Shown: positions 27,059 through 36,464, numbered from the stretch's first letter. The stretch is DNA of 64,000 nt from an uncultured Dysgonomonas sp. (GCF_934668725.1 NZ_CAKUOF010000003.1:1-64000); one strand, 5' to 3'. Made by a program: numbers and translations. The notes: a model not told the origin generated them from the letters alone.

Positions 27059-27603
27059 TGCTTCTTTAAATATGCTTTAATCTTTTCCTGTAACAATAAT
27101 CTCGCTCTAATATACTGCGAACGGGATGTTCCTTCGGCTATCCCCAAAGCTTCACTAATTTCTTTATGTGAGTATTCCTCTATGGCGTATAAATTAAAAA
27201 CAGATCTATAACCCTGAGGTAATTCCTGTACCATCTTCATTAACTCTACCTCCGATATTTTATCAATATCATCATCTGATCCATCTCTTATTTCATCTGC
27301 ATCAGAGATATTTTCAATATCCTCCGAATATTGTTTTTTTATCTTATCTTTTCGAATTGTTTCCAAAGCCAAATTTATAAAAATTCGCTTCATCCACCCT
27401 TCAAATGAACCTTTTCCTTCGTAAGATACAATATGTGTAAAAACCTTTATAAATCCATCATGCAATAAATCTTGGGCAGTTTCAGCATCAGACGAATAAC
27501 GAAGACATATTCCATACATCACACGCCCATATCGTTCATAAACGATTTGCTGTGACCTACGATCTTGTTTCTTGCATCCCTGTATTAGCTGCAATTCTTC
27601 CAT
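27055..27603 (-). CDS. ECF-type RNA polymerase sigma factor
   Basis: A 182-residue group IV sigma factor. Region 2 has IVYERYGRVMYGICLRYS and AQDLLHDGFIKVF, then FEGWMKRIFINLALETIRK. Region 4 has LPQGYRSVFNLYAIEEYSHKEISE followed by LGIAEGTSRSQYIRAR. A very acidic linker (about 88-110) separates them. ATG at 27603 is preferred over a TTG six codons upstream. It is translationally coupled to the anchored barrel gene, its likely regulator. Confidence 0.93.
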   Translation of the reverse strand: MEELQLIQGCKKQDRRSQQIVYERYGRVMYGICLRYSSDAETAQDLLHDGFIKVFTHIVSYEGKGSFEGWMKRIFINLALETIRKDKIKKQYSEDIENISDADEIRDGSDDDIDKISEVELMKMVQELPQGYRSVFNLYAIEEYSHKEISEALGIAEGTSRSQYIRARLLLQEKIKAYLKKQ

Positions 27604-27785
27604 CCGGATTTTTAGGTTCAATTATTAGATGAATACAACCTTAGAATGTTGCTTCTTGTTGTTGTATTTTTATTAAATTAACAAAATATTAAGAATTAAG
27701 GCTTCGGATTTATTCGTTGATTCTAACTAACACAAACTCCCCTCCCCTAGCTTTTTCCTGAAAATACGATTTTAAATAATACCAT

Positions 27786-29201
27786 TTACAGGAATTCATC
27801 CGGCAAATTTACCAAATAAAGTTGTTTTGAGGAACGGGTTAACGCAGTATATAGCCAACGGTAAAAATTAATACCTAAATGTTCTTCGGTAATATATCCT
27901 ATATCAAGGAAAACATTTGTCCACTCGCCTCCCTGAGCTTTATGACAAGTTACTGCATATCCATACTTTACCTGAACTGCATTATAGAAAGGATCAACCT
28001 TCATTTTCTGCATTTTGCCATTTTTGGTTGTTACTTCACTATAATCCTCCAATACATTATAAAACAACTCTGCATTTTTTTCTTGCGAAAGTCCTGTTGT
28101 TTCGGAGTGCAAGGTATCTATAAGTATTTTTATTTCCAACTCTATATCATAATCAGGATGCTTTACTAAAACATCACAAAACCTAAAGCCATAGACCTCC
28201 TGTGTCCTTCTCACCCTTAGAACTTCGAGGAGTTCGCCATTTGCCAGAAAATCTACCTGCTCAATGTTCTCAGTCCAAAAATAATTATTTTTTGTGACCA
28301 TCAACATATCTCCCGATGACAATTCTTCTTCACGATACAATATTCGATTGCGTACTCCTTCATTATAAATATTAGCTCTTTTATTAGAACGTGATATAAT
28401 CATCGTCTCTTCAATACCATCTCTGTCGTAAGCCGCTGAAATTTCATCGATCAAATCTTCGCCTGAAACTTTTCGGATATCCTCAAAGCCATCCAACTTT
28501 AGTTTTGGAAACAATTCTGTTGTATTTTCAAGTAAAGCATTACGTATTTGAGTCGCATTAAATAATATCCCCGAGTTTTGAGCTTGTCTCACAATCTGGG
28601 TCATTGTAGTACTTGTAACATCAAGTCCATACCCCTTTAGTATATCAATCTGTAAAGCCGGACTCGATTCCTGCATCACTGGTGGCAACTGAGCTTCATC
28701 CCCAATAAGTAACAGGCGGCAATTCTCTCCTCCATATACATAATGAACCAAATCATCCAGAACACGCCCCGAGCCAAAACTAAATGAATCAATACCGTCA
28801 TTACTAATCATGGATGCCTCATCTACAATAAATAAAGTATCTTTGTGTAGATTATCCATAGGAACAAAACCTGAGGCTTCTCCCGAAAATCGTTTCTGCC
28901 TGTATATTTTCTTATGAATAGTAAATGCCGGATGACTTGAATAACCAGAGAATACTTTTGCTGCACGCCCTGTAGGTGCAAGCAGAACTGTTTTTTGCTC
29001 AAAATCGGTCATCGTTTTTACTAAAGCACCAATCAACGAAGATTTACCTGTTCCGGCATACCCTTTCAAGAGAAATATACTGTCAGATACCCGAGAAAAT
29101 AAAAAATCGGTAATCAGATCCAAAGCTGCCGCCTGTTCGACAGTAGGTTCGAACCGGAAATTCTGTTTAATCTGGTTTAAAAAGAAAGTATTTAAAGACA
29201 T
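27786..29201 (-). CDS. RecD/Dda-like superfamily 1B DNA helicase
   Basis: A 471-residue ATP-dependent 5'-3' helicase by family. Walker A is GYAGTGKS (47-54). Walker B-type motif is IVDEASM. Motif III is GDEAQLPPV, and C-terminal motifs V and VI lie in YGYAVTCHKAQGGEW and LYTALTRSSKQLYLV. It lacks the N-terminal extension of RecD2 and no RecB or RecC gene is nearby, so it is probably a stand-alone repair or replication helicase. It diverges from the DUF3822 gene. Confidence 0.9.
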   Translation of the reverse strand: MSLNTFFLNQIKQNFRFEPTVEQAAALDLITDFLFSRVSDSIFLLKGYAGTGKSSLIGALVKTMTDFEQKTVLLAPTGRAAKVFSGYSSHPAFTIHKKIYRQKRFSGEASGFVPMDNLHKDTLFIVDEASMISNDGIDSFSFGSGRVLDDLVHYVYGGENCRLLLIGDEAQLPPVMQESSPALQIDILKGYGLDVTSTTMTQIVRQAQNSGILFNATQIRNALLENTTELFPKLKLDGFEDIRKVSGEDLIDEISAAYDRDGIEETMIISRSNKRANIYNEGVRNRILYREEELSSGDMLMVTKNNYFWTENIEQVDFLANGELLEVLRVRRTQEVYGFRFCDVLVKHPDYDIELEIKILIDTLHSETTGLSQEKNAELFYNVLEDYSEVTTKNGKMQKMKVDPFYNAVQVKYGYAVTCHKAQGGEWTNVFLDIGYITEEHLGINFYRWLYTALTRSSKQLYLVNLPDEFL

Positions 29202-29290
29202 GTATTATATAGGAATTAAGAGAAGCCTTTTTGTTGCTGTTGTACTTAGAGATATTGAGCTATAAAAATAGTACATAAAGTTTCTTTTTC

Positions 29291-29298
29291 TAAATTTG
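29291..29298 (+). promoter_or_regulatory. -7 box for the DUF3822-rsmD operon
   Basis: TAAATTTG fits TAnnTTTG and ends 20 bp before the DUF3822 ATG. No clear -33 TTG. Confidence 0.45.
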
Positions 29299-29318
29299 TA
29301 AACATTAAATAAGATATT

Positions 29319-30143
29319 ATGTTTTTACCTGACAATATTGATCTCGGAAAATCGGAAAAATATATCCTGACAATCCGTATAACGCCCAATGGTTTAGCGT
29401 TCTCTATACACGAACCCTGCATGGGGGGAAATTATTGTTATCGGGAAAAATCTTTTTTGAACGAATCCGACAGGCTGGGTAATATACAACGTATCGTATT
29501 CGATTATAATTTTCTGACACAAGTCTTCAAACAGACAAATGTGGTTTTTGTTTCAAAAGAATATGACATTGCACCTCAGTATCTGTTTGAAAAAAACAAA
29601 AAAGAAGCCCTGTACAACTTTACGCACCAAGAAAAAGTAGAACAGGTACTGATAAGTCCCAATACAATACAGCAGAATATTACTCTATTTAATGCGGATA
29701 AAGAGATATACAAGTTTCTGGTACGCAGCCTATATAACCCTCAGTTTTTTCACCACTCCAACTTATTGATGAAATACATTGAAGGAAAGAACCGTATGGC
29801 TGAAAAAAGGTCTAAGATGTACCTCAACTTTCATAACGAATTTCTAGATATATTTTGTTATGATGAAGCGTCACAGCTTCTGCATGCAATAACTTTTCAA
29901 CAGGAAAACGAACATAACCTAATATACTTTATTCTAAACATATGGGATAAGTGTAATTTTGACCAAAATCTTGATTACCTTTATATACTTGAGAACTTTG
30001 CAGGCTCCGATAAGTCTGTTACTCCTCTTCTTCGCGATTATATCAAACGTATAGAAACTGTAGGTGTACCAAGTGAAGTTGAATTTATGGGAGCAGACAG
30101 CCGGCAAACCCCTCTTGATTTATTAATATTAGCAACCTTATGA
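29319..30143 (+). CDS. DUF3822 family protein
   Basis: A 274-residue cytoplasmic protein of the Bacteroidota-restricted DUF3822 family, which looks like an actin/HSP70-fold (ASKHA) relative. The N-terminal IRITPNGLAFSIHEP fits the first beta hairpin of that fold, but no catalytic residues are obvious. It overlaps rsmD by 4 bp (ATGA), a very conserved pairing in this phylum that suggests a role tied to ribosome assembly or to RsmD itself (inference). Confidence 0.85.
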   Translation: MFLPDNIDLGKSEKYILTIRITPNGLAFSIHEPCMGGNYCYREKSFLNESDRLGNIQRIVFDYNFLTQVFKQTNVVFVSKEYDIAPQYLFEKNKKEALYNFTHQEKVEQVLISPNTIQQNITLFNADKEIYKFLVRSLYNPQFFHHSNLLMKYIEGKNRMAEKRSKMYLNFHNEFLDIFCYDEASQLLHAITFQQENEHNLIYFILNIWDKCNFDQNLDYLYILENFAGSDKSVTPLLRDYIKRIETVGVPSEVEFMGADSRQTPLDLLILATL

Positions 30144-30685
30144 GAATTGTTAGCGGACGATATAAAGGTCGTAGATTAGACCTTCCTAAAAATTTTAAAG
30201 CCAGACCAACTACCGATTTTGCTAAAGAGAATTTATTCAACATACTGGGTAATTCGATTGACTGGGAGGATGTAAAAGCTTTGGACCTATTCGGTGGAAC
30301 AGGCAGCATAAGTTTCGAACTAGTATCGAGAGGATGCCCACAGGTTACTTGTGTCGAAAAATATCCTCCAAATTACTCTTTTATAGAAAAAACTAAAGAG
30401 CTGCTTAATGCTCAGGAATTGCGAATCTTCAAGATGGATGTATTTAAGTTTCTCGAAGTATCAAAAGACCAATTTGATTTTATATTTGCAGATCCCCCTT
30501 ACGATTTACCTTTTCTTCAAGAGGTTCCAAAACTTATTATAGAAAAAAATCTACTTAAACCGGGCGGAACTTTTATTATGGAACACTCTAAATCAGATGA
30601 TTTTTCTTCTTCACCTTTTTACAAAGAAAAGAGGGTATATGGAAGCGTCAATTTTTCTATTTTTGAAAAAGAAGAAAACGGTTAA
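30140..30685 (+). CDS. rsmD: 16S rRNA (guanine(966)-N(2))-methyltransferase
   Basis: Methylates G966 of 16S rRNA with SAM. MRIVSGRYKGRRL at the start and RPTTDFAKENLFNIL are family hallmarks. DLFGGTGS (49-56) is the SAM loop and DPPY (118-121) the N2-methyltransferase catalytic motif. Length is 181 residues. It overlaps DUF3822 upstream and shares one base with the next glycosyltransferase (TAATG). Confidence 0.95.
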   Translation: MRIVSGRYKGRRLDLPKNFKARPTTDFAKENLFNILGNSIDWEDVKALDLFGGTGSISFELVSRGCPQVTCVEKYPPNYSFIEKTKELLNAQELRIFKMDVFKFLEVSKDQFDFIFADPPYDLPFLQEVPKLIIEKNLLKPGGTFIMEHSKSDDFSSSPFYKEKRVYGSVNFSIFEKEENG

Positions 30686-31587
30686 TGATTTCAATATGTA
30701 TTCCAATATATAATAATGATGTTACCAATCTGGTCACAGACCTATATATGCAATGTGAGGCTCTAGATTGTGAATATGAAATTATCTTGATTGACGATGC
30801 GTCGAGGCTGTATTTCCAAAAAATCAATCGAGCATTATCAGAGTTTGACAACGTATCGTACGAGGAACTCTCTGAAAATATCAGCAGATCTGCTATTCGC
30901 AACTTATTCCCTCAAAAAGCATTGTATCCTTACCTAATTTTTATTGATAATGATGCAATAATTTCATCCTCCAAGTATATTTCGACGTATCTTAAACTAT
31001 GTTCAGCAGGAGTTGTATGCTATGGAGGCTGCGAATATCTTCCTTGCGATAGTGAAGAATATTATTTACGGTGGCACTACGGTGTCGAAAGAGAAGCTAT
31101 TCCAATAAAAAAGCGCCTACTAGATTCCGACAAGTTCTTTTCGACCTTTAATTTTATGATCGACAGGAAGTTATTATTACTCTATCCTTTTAATGAAGAT
31201 ATCGAACAATATGGATATGAAGATGTGATGTTTCACTCTACAATAATAGAAGCGGGATACCATATTACCCAAGTTGACAACCCTCTGATTCATACGGGAC
31301 TCATATCTAATGAAGAATTTATGGAAAGGATACGAATATCTATTAAAAATTTGCACTCATTACAGATATACGATGTAAATAGTAAGCTTAATCTGGCAAA
31401 TACAGTAAAATTGATTCGAACAAAGAAAACAATAGATAAGCTTAAATTGAATAATATAGTTTCCATTCTCTTTAAGATGTCAGAAAGAAGCCTTATTAAA
31501 AATCTTTTAGGAAAGAAACCCAGCTTATTTATTCTAGATCTGTATAAACTGGGTTATCTTTGCAATTATTCTATATTATTTAAGTGA
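30685..31587 (+). CDS. Family 2 glycosyltransferase
   Basis: A 300-residue GT-A enzyme: ISICIPIYNNDV at the N-terminus, EIILIDDAS for nucleotide binding, LIFIDNDAII as the DxD-type metal motif, and YGYEDVMFHS as the ED catalytic region. It carries no membrane helix. Its start overlaps the rsmD stop by one base, so it is cotranscribed with an rRNA methyltransferase, not with a glycan cluster. Donor and acceptor are unknown. Confidence 0.87.
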   Translation: MISICIPIYNNDVTNLVTDLYMQCEALDCEYEIILIDDASRLYFQKINRALSEFDNVSYEELSENISRSAIRNLFPQKALYPYLIFIDNDAIISSSKYISTYLKLCSAGVVCYGGCEYLPCDSEEYYLRWHYGVEREAIPIKKRLLDSDKFFSTFNFMIDRKLLLLYPFNEDIEQYGYEDVMFHSTIIEAGYHITQVDNPLIHTGLISNEEFMERIRISIKNLHSLQIYDVNSKLNLANTVKLIRTKKTIDKLKLNNIVSILFKMSERSLIKNLLGKKPSLFILDLYKLGYLCNYSILFK

Positions 31588-31594
31588 AAAAAGA

Positions 31595-32137
31595 ATGCTG
31601 ATAGCCAAACAAAAGAAAAACGAAAATATTGCAGAATACCTGTTATATATGTGGCAGGTAGAAGATATTATCAGGGCACACAAGCTTGATATAGAATCTA
31701 TTCAAGAGAATATTATAGACAAGTTCGAACAACCGGATGATATAAAGAATGAGATCAGGAATTGGTATGAAGGTTTGATCGAAATGATGAAACTCGAAGA
31801 CAAAACAGCCAGCGGGCATCTCCAGATCAATCAGAACATAATTATCGACCTTACCGATCTTCATCTAAGGCTACTTAAGTCACCCCAAGAACCGGAGTAT
31901 ATCGCCAGCTATTACAAAACTCTGCCATTTATTGTAGAATTAAGGTCTAAATCGGAGGATAAAAGTACCCCTGAACTCGAAACTTGTTTTGCTGCCTTAT
32001 ACGGATTCTTACTATTGAGATTGCAACAAAAAGAAATTTCGGGCGAAACGCAGGCTGCAATATCTCAGATAAGCTCTTTTCTCAGAATGCTATCGAATAG
32101 ATATCACTTAGACAAGGAGGGTAAATTGGAAATATAA
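31595..32137 (+). CDS. DUF4924 family protein
   Basis: A 180-residue, mostly helical cytoplasmic protein matching the Bacteroidota DUF4924 family: it begins MLIAKQKKNENIAEYLLYMWQ (split at 20), a very conserved opening. No function is known. It begins 7 bp after the glycosyltransferase stop and precedes rfbD by 46 bp. Confidence 0.83.
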   Translation: MLIAKQKKNENIAEYLLYMWQVEDIIRAHKLDIESIQENIIDKFEQPDDIKNEIRNWYEGLIEMMKLEDKTASGHLQINQNIIIDLTDLHLRLLKSPQEPEYIASYYKTLPFIVELRSKSEDKSTPELETCFAALYGFLLLRLQQKEISGETQAAISQISSFLRMLSNRYHLDKEGKLEI

Positions 32138-32183
32138 GTTATCTCTATCAAAAGATATCAACTAACAATAAAAACTAACGATA

Positions 32184-33137
32184 ATGGCATTTTTCTCAGG
32201 AAATAAACAAGCTGATGACGAAGACAAATCAGCAAAAAATATATTTGTTTTTCAATTAGTACCAAAAAATGTATTGGTTACAGGAGCCAACGGTCAATTA
32301 GGAAGTGAACTTAAGCGCGCAACTGCCGACCATGAGGCTAATTTGAATTTTATCTTTACTGACGTTGCCGAATTGGATATCACGAATTTAGATTCTGTGG
32401 AGCAATTTGTTAAAGACAATAATATCAAATACATTATTAATTGTGCAGCTTACACCGCTGTAGATAAAGCCGAAGATGATGTTGAACTTTGTTATAAGAT
32501 TAACAAAGATGCCGCACGCAACTTGGGGATAGCAGCAACTAATAATGAAGCTAAGGTTATCCACACTTCTACAGATTATGTATTTGATGGTACAGGCACT
32601 CGCCCTTATCTGGAAACTGACCCTACCAATCCCAAATCGGTATATGGAAAATCGAAACAAGAAGGTGAAGCTGCTTTACTTGAAGTATGTCCCGATTCTA
32701 TTGTTATCCGCACAGCATGGTTATACTCTATCTATGGCAACAATTTCGTGAAAACAATGATTAAACTGGGTAAAGAAAGAGACTCTCTGAATGTCGTTGC
32801 CGATCAGACAGGCAGTCCTACAAATGCTGCCGATTTAGCCAAAGCAATTGTAAAAATTTTAGATCATAGTGAATCTCATAATCACTTCAAAGCAGGAATT
32901 TACCACTATACAAACGAAGGTATTACCTCGTGGTATGATTTTACTGTAGCCATTCACAAATTTGCCGGTATTACTACTTGTAAAGTGAGTCCTATCAGCA
33001 CTGACCAATATCCAACAAGAGCAAGCCGTCCGAATTACAGCGTATTAGATAAAAATAAAATAAAAAGCACTTTCGAGTTAGAAATTCCCCAGTGGGAAGA
33101 CAGCTTGAAGGTTTGTGTAGACGAGTTGATTAAATAA
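32184..33137 (+). CDS. rfbD: dTDP-4-dehydrorhamnose reductase
   Basis: NADPH-dependent last step of dTDP-L-rhamnose synthesis. NVLVTGANGQLGSEL is the Rossmann glycine motif, and STDYVFDGTG plus the YGKSKQEGE segment hold the catalytic Thr/Tyr/Lys. Length is 317 residues, about 30 longer than usual, because about 27 residues (MAFFSGNKQADDEDK and onward) precede the fold and no in-frame ATG lies nearer. rfbA, B and C are not in this window. A terminator follows. Confidence 0.92.
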   Translation: MAFFSGNKQADDEDKSAKNIFVFQLVPKNVLVTGANGQLGSELKRATADHEANLNFIFTDVAELDITNLDSVEQFVKDNNIKYIINCAAYTAVDKAEDDVELCYKINKDAARNLGIAATNNEAKVIHTSTDYVFDGTGTRPYLETDPTNPKSVYGKSKQEGEAALLEVCPDSIVIRTAWLYSIYGNNFVKTMIKLGKERDSLNVVADQTGSPTNAADLAKAIVKILDHSESHNHFKAGIYHYTNEGITSWYDFTVAIHKFAGITTCKVSPISTDQYPTRASRPNYSVLDKNKIKSTFELEIPQWEDSLKVCVDELIK

Positions 33138-33158
33138 CACTACATCAAAAATAAATAT

Positions 33159-33188
33159 AAAAGGTTGTACTATCAGGTGCAACCTTTT
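33159..33188 (+). terminator. Terminator after rfbD
   Basis: GGTTGTAC (33163-33170) pairs with GTGCAACC (33177-33184, one G-U) and is flanked by A and T runs. Located 21 bp after the rfbD stop. Confidence 0.85.
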
Positions 33189-33235
33189 TTGTAATATTGT
33201 ATTATCAATTCTCATATTCAAAATAAAGCATAACA

Positions 33236-33826
33236 ATGGATATAAATTTCACTCAGATACTCAGTGTATTTGTTGTATTATTTGCTCTGATTGATGTATT
33301 AGGCTCAGTTCCTATTTTTCTCAATTTTCAGCAAAAGGGCGAAGATGTTAATCCAAAACAAGCTGCTATCTATTCTTTTGTAATAATGACTGCATTTCTG
33401 TTTGTAGGTGATCTGATCCTTCAACTATTTAATGTAGATGTATCTTCATTTGCAATTGCAGGAGCATTGGTTATATTTATTATATCTGTAGAAATGATCT
33501 TTGGAATAGAAGTATTCAGAAATGATGCACCGGCAGGCTCTACGACATTAGTCCCTATCGTATTTCCGTTAATTGCCGGCCCCGGTACATTCACTGCATT
33601 GTTATCCATGCGAGCCGAATTTCACGTCAGTAACATCATAATAGGACTTTTACTGAATATGATAATTGTATTCTTGGTCTTAAAAAATTTGAAATTTGTA
33701 AAGCGGCTTTTGGGTGTAGGGGGTGTTTATGTAATGCGTAAATTCTTTGGTATCATACTTATGGGAATTGCAGTTAAACTATTTACATCTAATTTGCATA
33801 TTCTATTACAGTCGTTTTCCGAGTAA
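33236..33826 (+). CDS. MarC family membrane protein
   Basis: A 196-residue inner-membrane protein with six predicted helices, matching MarC/UPF0056: FALIDVLGSVPIFL near the N-terminus and FPLIAGPGTFTALL in the middle. The family's transport role is unsettled, and the old link with multiple antibiotic resistance is not supported for E. coli MarC. It is a single gene between two terminators. Confidence 0.9.
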   Translation: MDINFTQILSVFVVLFALIDVLGSVPIFLNFQQKGEDVNPKQAAIYSFVIMTAFLFVGDLILQLFNVDVSSFAIAGALVIFIISVEMIFGIEVFRNDAPAGSTTLVPIVFPLIAGPGTFTALLSMRAEFHVSNIIIGLLLNMIIVFLVLKNLKFVKRLLGVGGVYVMRKFFGIILMGIAVKLFTSNLHILLQSFSE

Positions 33827-33873
33827 TAAATAAATGCATCCATCTATAAATCTAAGCTTTTCATATAAAATTT

Positions 33874-33907
33874 AGTCTTAAAAGTAAAACGTATTTTTTT
33901 TAAGACT
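33874..33907. terminator. Bidirectional terminator between marC and the repeat protein
   Basis: AGTCTTAAAA (33874-33883) is perfectly complementary to TTTTAAGACT (33898-33907) with a 14-nt loop. It lies between convergent genes. Confidence 0.6.
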
Positions 33908-33909
33908 TG

Positions 33910-34323
33910 TTACTTTTTTCGAATCGTATATTTCAGATCTGAAAAGAAAGTAGAATTTCCTTTATATACCTTATAACCATCTTCTGTAGCTTCTATTGTA
34001 TAGACTAAATCTGTAACCGAATCCTCATCATATACCTTAAATCCTTTTCCATTGGCTTTTACTGTATATAATAAATCTGAAGAAAATGTCCCACTTCCAT
34101 CATATACTTTAAATCCATCATGTTTTTTTTCAACAGTAAATCTAAAGTCACTAGTGAATGTAGATTTTCCTTTGTAAACTTTATATCCTCCACTTGCTCT
34201 AGATTCTAATGTATATTTTATATCGAAGGTTGATGATGAATTCCCCTTATAAACATAGTAATCTTGAGAATATCCGCTCAAACTCAAAATAAATAAGATT
34301 ACAATTAATACATTCGTTTTCAT
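33910..34323 (-). CDS. Small secreted protein made of five ~24-residue repeats
   Basis: A 137-residue protein with a signal peptide (MKTNVLIVILFILSLSGYSQ) followed by nothing but five imperfect repeats of 22-26 residues. The consensus is GYKVYKGNSTFxSDLKYTI, and each unit probably forms a beta hairpin. I know no named family or function. The ATG at 34323 is chosen over the one at 34341 because it begins the signal peptide. A periplasmic or surface beta-solenoid-like structure is a reasonable inference. Confidence 0.7.
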   Translation of the reverse strand: MKTNVLIVILFILSLSGYSQDYYVYKGNSSSTFDIKYTLESRASGGYKVYKGKSTFTSDFRFTVEKKHDGFKVYDGSGTFSSDLLYTVKANGKGFKVYDEDSVTDLVYTIEATEDGYKVYKGNSTFFSDLKYTIRKK

Positions 34324-34360
34324 AGTCAATATTTTAATCATGGTTAATGTTCTGAATCAA

Positions 34361-34388
34361 AAAATATGGGGGCTTCCCCCCACATTTT
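34361..34388 (-). terminator. Terminator after the acyl-CoA carboxylase operon
   Basis: Five G-C pairs (34368-34372 with 34377-34381) plus flanking A-T pairs around a CTTC loop. The minus strand then has a T-rich run. It lies just past the stop of the biotin carrier gene. Confidence 0.85.
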
Positions 34389-34395
34389 CGTTCAT

Positions 34396-34938
34396 TTAAT
34401 TATCTTTTTCTAGTTCTATCAGTAAATCGCTTTTACTTGTCGTATCACCCACTTTCACAACGACTTTCTTAACTATAGCTTTCGTACTTGCTAAGATGGC
34501 ATTTTGCATCTTCATCGCTTCCAAGATTACTAAAGTATCGCCGGCTTTTACTGTATCGCCTGTTTTCACCAGTACATCCAATATCTTACCGGGCATAGGT
34601 GCTTTAAGTAAAATTGTAGAAGACTCACTGGCTTGAGAACTTAGTATCTTTCTTCGCTGCAAAGAGAATGGGGTCTCTACCGAAAAACAATAGCTAATAC
34701 CATTAATTAGAATTTCGTATTCGTTTTGCTTCTGAGCAACTATTTCTACCGGATAACTAACTCCATTGACATTCATAAAAGTAAATCCATCGGAAGTCTC
34801 TTCCATGTATGCGTTTAGCTCCTTATCACCGATTGTATATGTATTGTTTTCGCCTAGCTGAAACCCGTATTCTTTAGAATTATCTAGATTAAGAGCAATC
34901 AATTGTTTATGAGTTGTATTTTGTTTGTTCATTATCAT
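34396..34938 (-). CDS. Biotin carboxyl carrier protein of an acyl-CoA carboxylase
   Basis: A 180-residue carrier subunit. The C-terminal biotinyl domain (about 110-178) has APMPGKI and the biotinylation motif EAMKM, with Lys143 as attachment site. The N-terminal ~100 residues form a separate beta domain, as in carriers of propionyl-CoA carboxylase type. It is the third gene of the operon, 6 bp after the biotin carboxylase stop. The start could also be the ATG two codons in (34932). Confidence 0.92.
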   Translation of the reverse strand: MIMNKQNTTHKQLIALNLDNSKEYGFQLGENNTYTIGDKELNAYMEETSDGFTFMNVNGVSYPVEIVAQKQNEYEILINGISYCFSVETPFSLQRRKILSSQASESSTILLKAPMPGKILDVLVKTGDTVKAGDTLVILEAMKMQNAILASTKAIVKKVVVKVGDTTSKSDLLIELEKDN

Positions 34939-34944
34939 TCAGGA

Positions 34945-36447
34945 TTACATATTATTAATTCTGTTTCTCAAAGACCACATATCCAATACTTGCTTTTCTT
35001 CTTTGATCGGCTCATTCTCTTTTCGATAATTCGAGATCGCTAATAAGGCAGCAAAAAGAGCTTCATCTTTTTCATGATATACAAGAGAATCCATATCTTT
35101 TTCAATGAATGAGGTATCGAAACTACCTCCTCTAAAAACTTCATTATGAAGAACTGCCTTACAGAATGGAATAGTTGTTTTAATTCCCTTAATATGGAAT
35201 TCATCCAAAGCTTTCAACGTATCTTCAATAACTGTTGGACGATCTTTTGCATGTACAATCAATTTAGCAACCATCGAATCGAAATAGGGAGTAATTTCAG
35301 AACCGGCTATAACCCCTTTGTCTACTCTTATACCTTCACCTTCAGGAATTCTCAAACCTTTTATAATTCCTGTACAAGGAGAAAATCCTGATTGTACATC
35401 CTCTGCATTTATACGGCACTCAATAGCCCATCCGTTTAGTTTCACATCTTCTTGACTGATTGGCAATTTTTCGCCATTGGCTATCCGTATCTGCAATTCG
35501 ATCAAATCAAGACCTGTTATCATTTCCGTAACAGGATGCTCTACCTGAACACGGGTATTCATTTCCATAAAAAAGAAATTACCTTGTTTATCAAGCAGAA
35601 ACTCAACTGTCCCCAGACTGATATATCCTGCACCTTTCGCTAGAGAAACGGCAGCGGTAGCCATTTTTTCACGAAGTTCTTCGGATAGAGCAGGCGATGG
35701 AGCTTCCTCCAACAGTTTTTGATGTTTGCGTTGTACAGAACATTCACGTTCTCCGAGATGGATTACATTTCCGTGTGAGTCACCCACTATCTGAAATTCG
35801 ATATGTTTGGGATTCTCCAAAAAACGCTCAATAAATACCGACGGATTATTAAATGCATTTTGGGCTTCAGAAGAAGCTGAGAAATACATCTGCTTCATTT
35901 CCGATTTCTTATAGACCACACGCATACCACGTCCACCACCTCCGGCAGAAGCTTTTATGATAAGTGGGAAGCCAATCTTTTCAGCAACATCCAAAGCTTC
36001 TTCGAGTGTATCAACACTTCCGTTGCTTCCTCCCAACATGGGAACATTATTCTTAGCAGCTATTTCTTTAGCTATCACCTTATCACCCATATTTTGAATG
36101 ATACGGGGCGAAGGTCCTATAAATATAATACCTTCTTCGGTACAACGAGTTGCAAACTGTGCATTTTCAGACAGATAACCATATCCCGGATGAATAGCAT
36201 CGATATGATTTCTTTTGGCTAATAACACCAATGATTCTATATCCAGAAATTCGGGAATACCGCCATTATCTATATCGGGAAAATCGACAACTTTATCTAC
36301 TGCCGACAAATAAAGTGCATTGGGCTCTTTAAGTGTACGAATACCCACCGCAGTAATCCCCATTATTTTGGCAGTCTTAGCTATGCGAATAGCTATCTCA
36401 CCACGATTGGCTATTAATATTGATTTTATCTTACTCTTTTGTTTCAT
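34945..36447 (-). CDS. accC: Biotin carboxylase subunit
   Basis: ATP-grasp enzyme that carboxylates biotin using bicarbonate. It has SILIANRGEIAIRIAKTA at the N-terminus, HPGYGYLSENAQFA, KASAGGGGRGMR (ATP lid), and EMNTRVQVEHPVTE (catalytic Glu and Arg). Length of 500 residues is about 50 longer than E. coli AccC because of a C-terminal extension, typical of acyl-CoA carboxylases and pyruvate-carboxylase-like subunits. Cytoplasmic. It lies 17 bp after the carboxyltransferase gene. Confidence 0.94.
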   Translation of the reverse strand: MKQKSKIKSILIANRGEIAIRIAKTAKIMGITAVGIRTLKEPNALYLSAVDKVVDFPDIDNGGIPEFLDIESLVLLAKRNHIDAIHPGYGYLSENAQFATRCTEEGIIFIGPSPRIIQNMGDKVIAKEIAAKNNVPMLGGSNGSVDTLEEALDVAEKIGFPLIIKASAGGGGRGMRVVYKKSEMKQMYFSASSEAQNAFNNPSVFIERFLENPKHIEFQIVGDSHGNVIHLGERECSVQRKHQKLLEEAPSPALSEELREKMATAAVSLAKGAGYISLGTVEFLLDKQGNFFFMEMNTRVQVEHPVTEMITGLDLIELQIRIANGEKLPISQEDVKLNGWAIECRINAEDVQSGFSPCTGIIKGLRIPEGEGIRVDKGVIAGSEITPYFDSMVAKLIVHAKDRPTVIEDTLKALDEFHIKGIKTTIPFCKAVLHNEVFRGGSFDTSFIEKDMDSLVYHEKDEALFAALLAISNYRKENEPIKEEKQVLDMWSLRNRINNM

Positions 36448-36464
36448 CTTATTTCTTATCCAAA

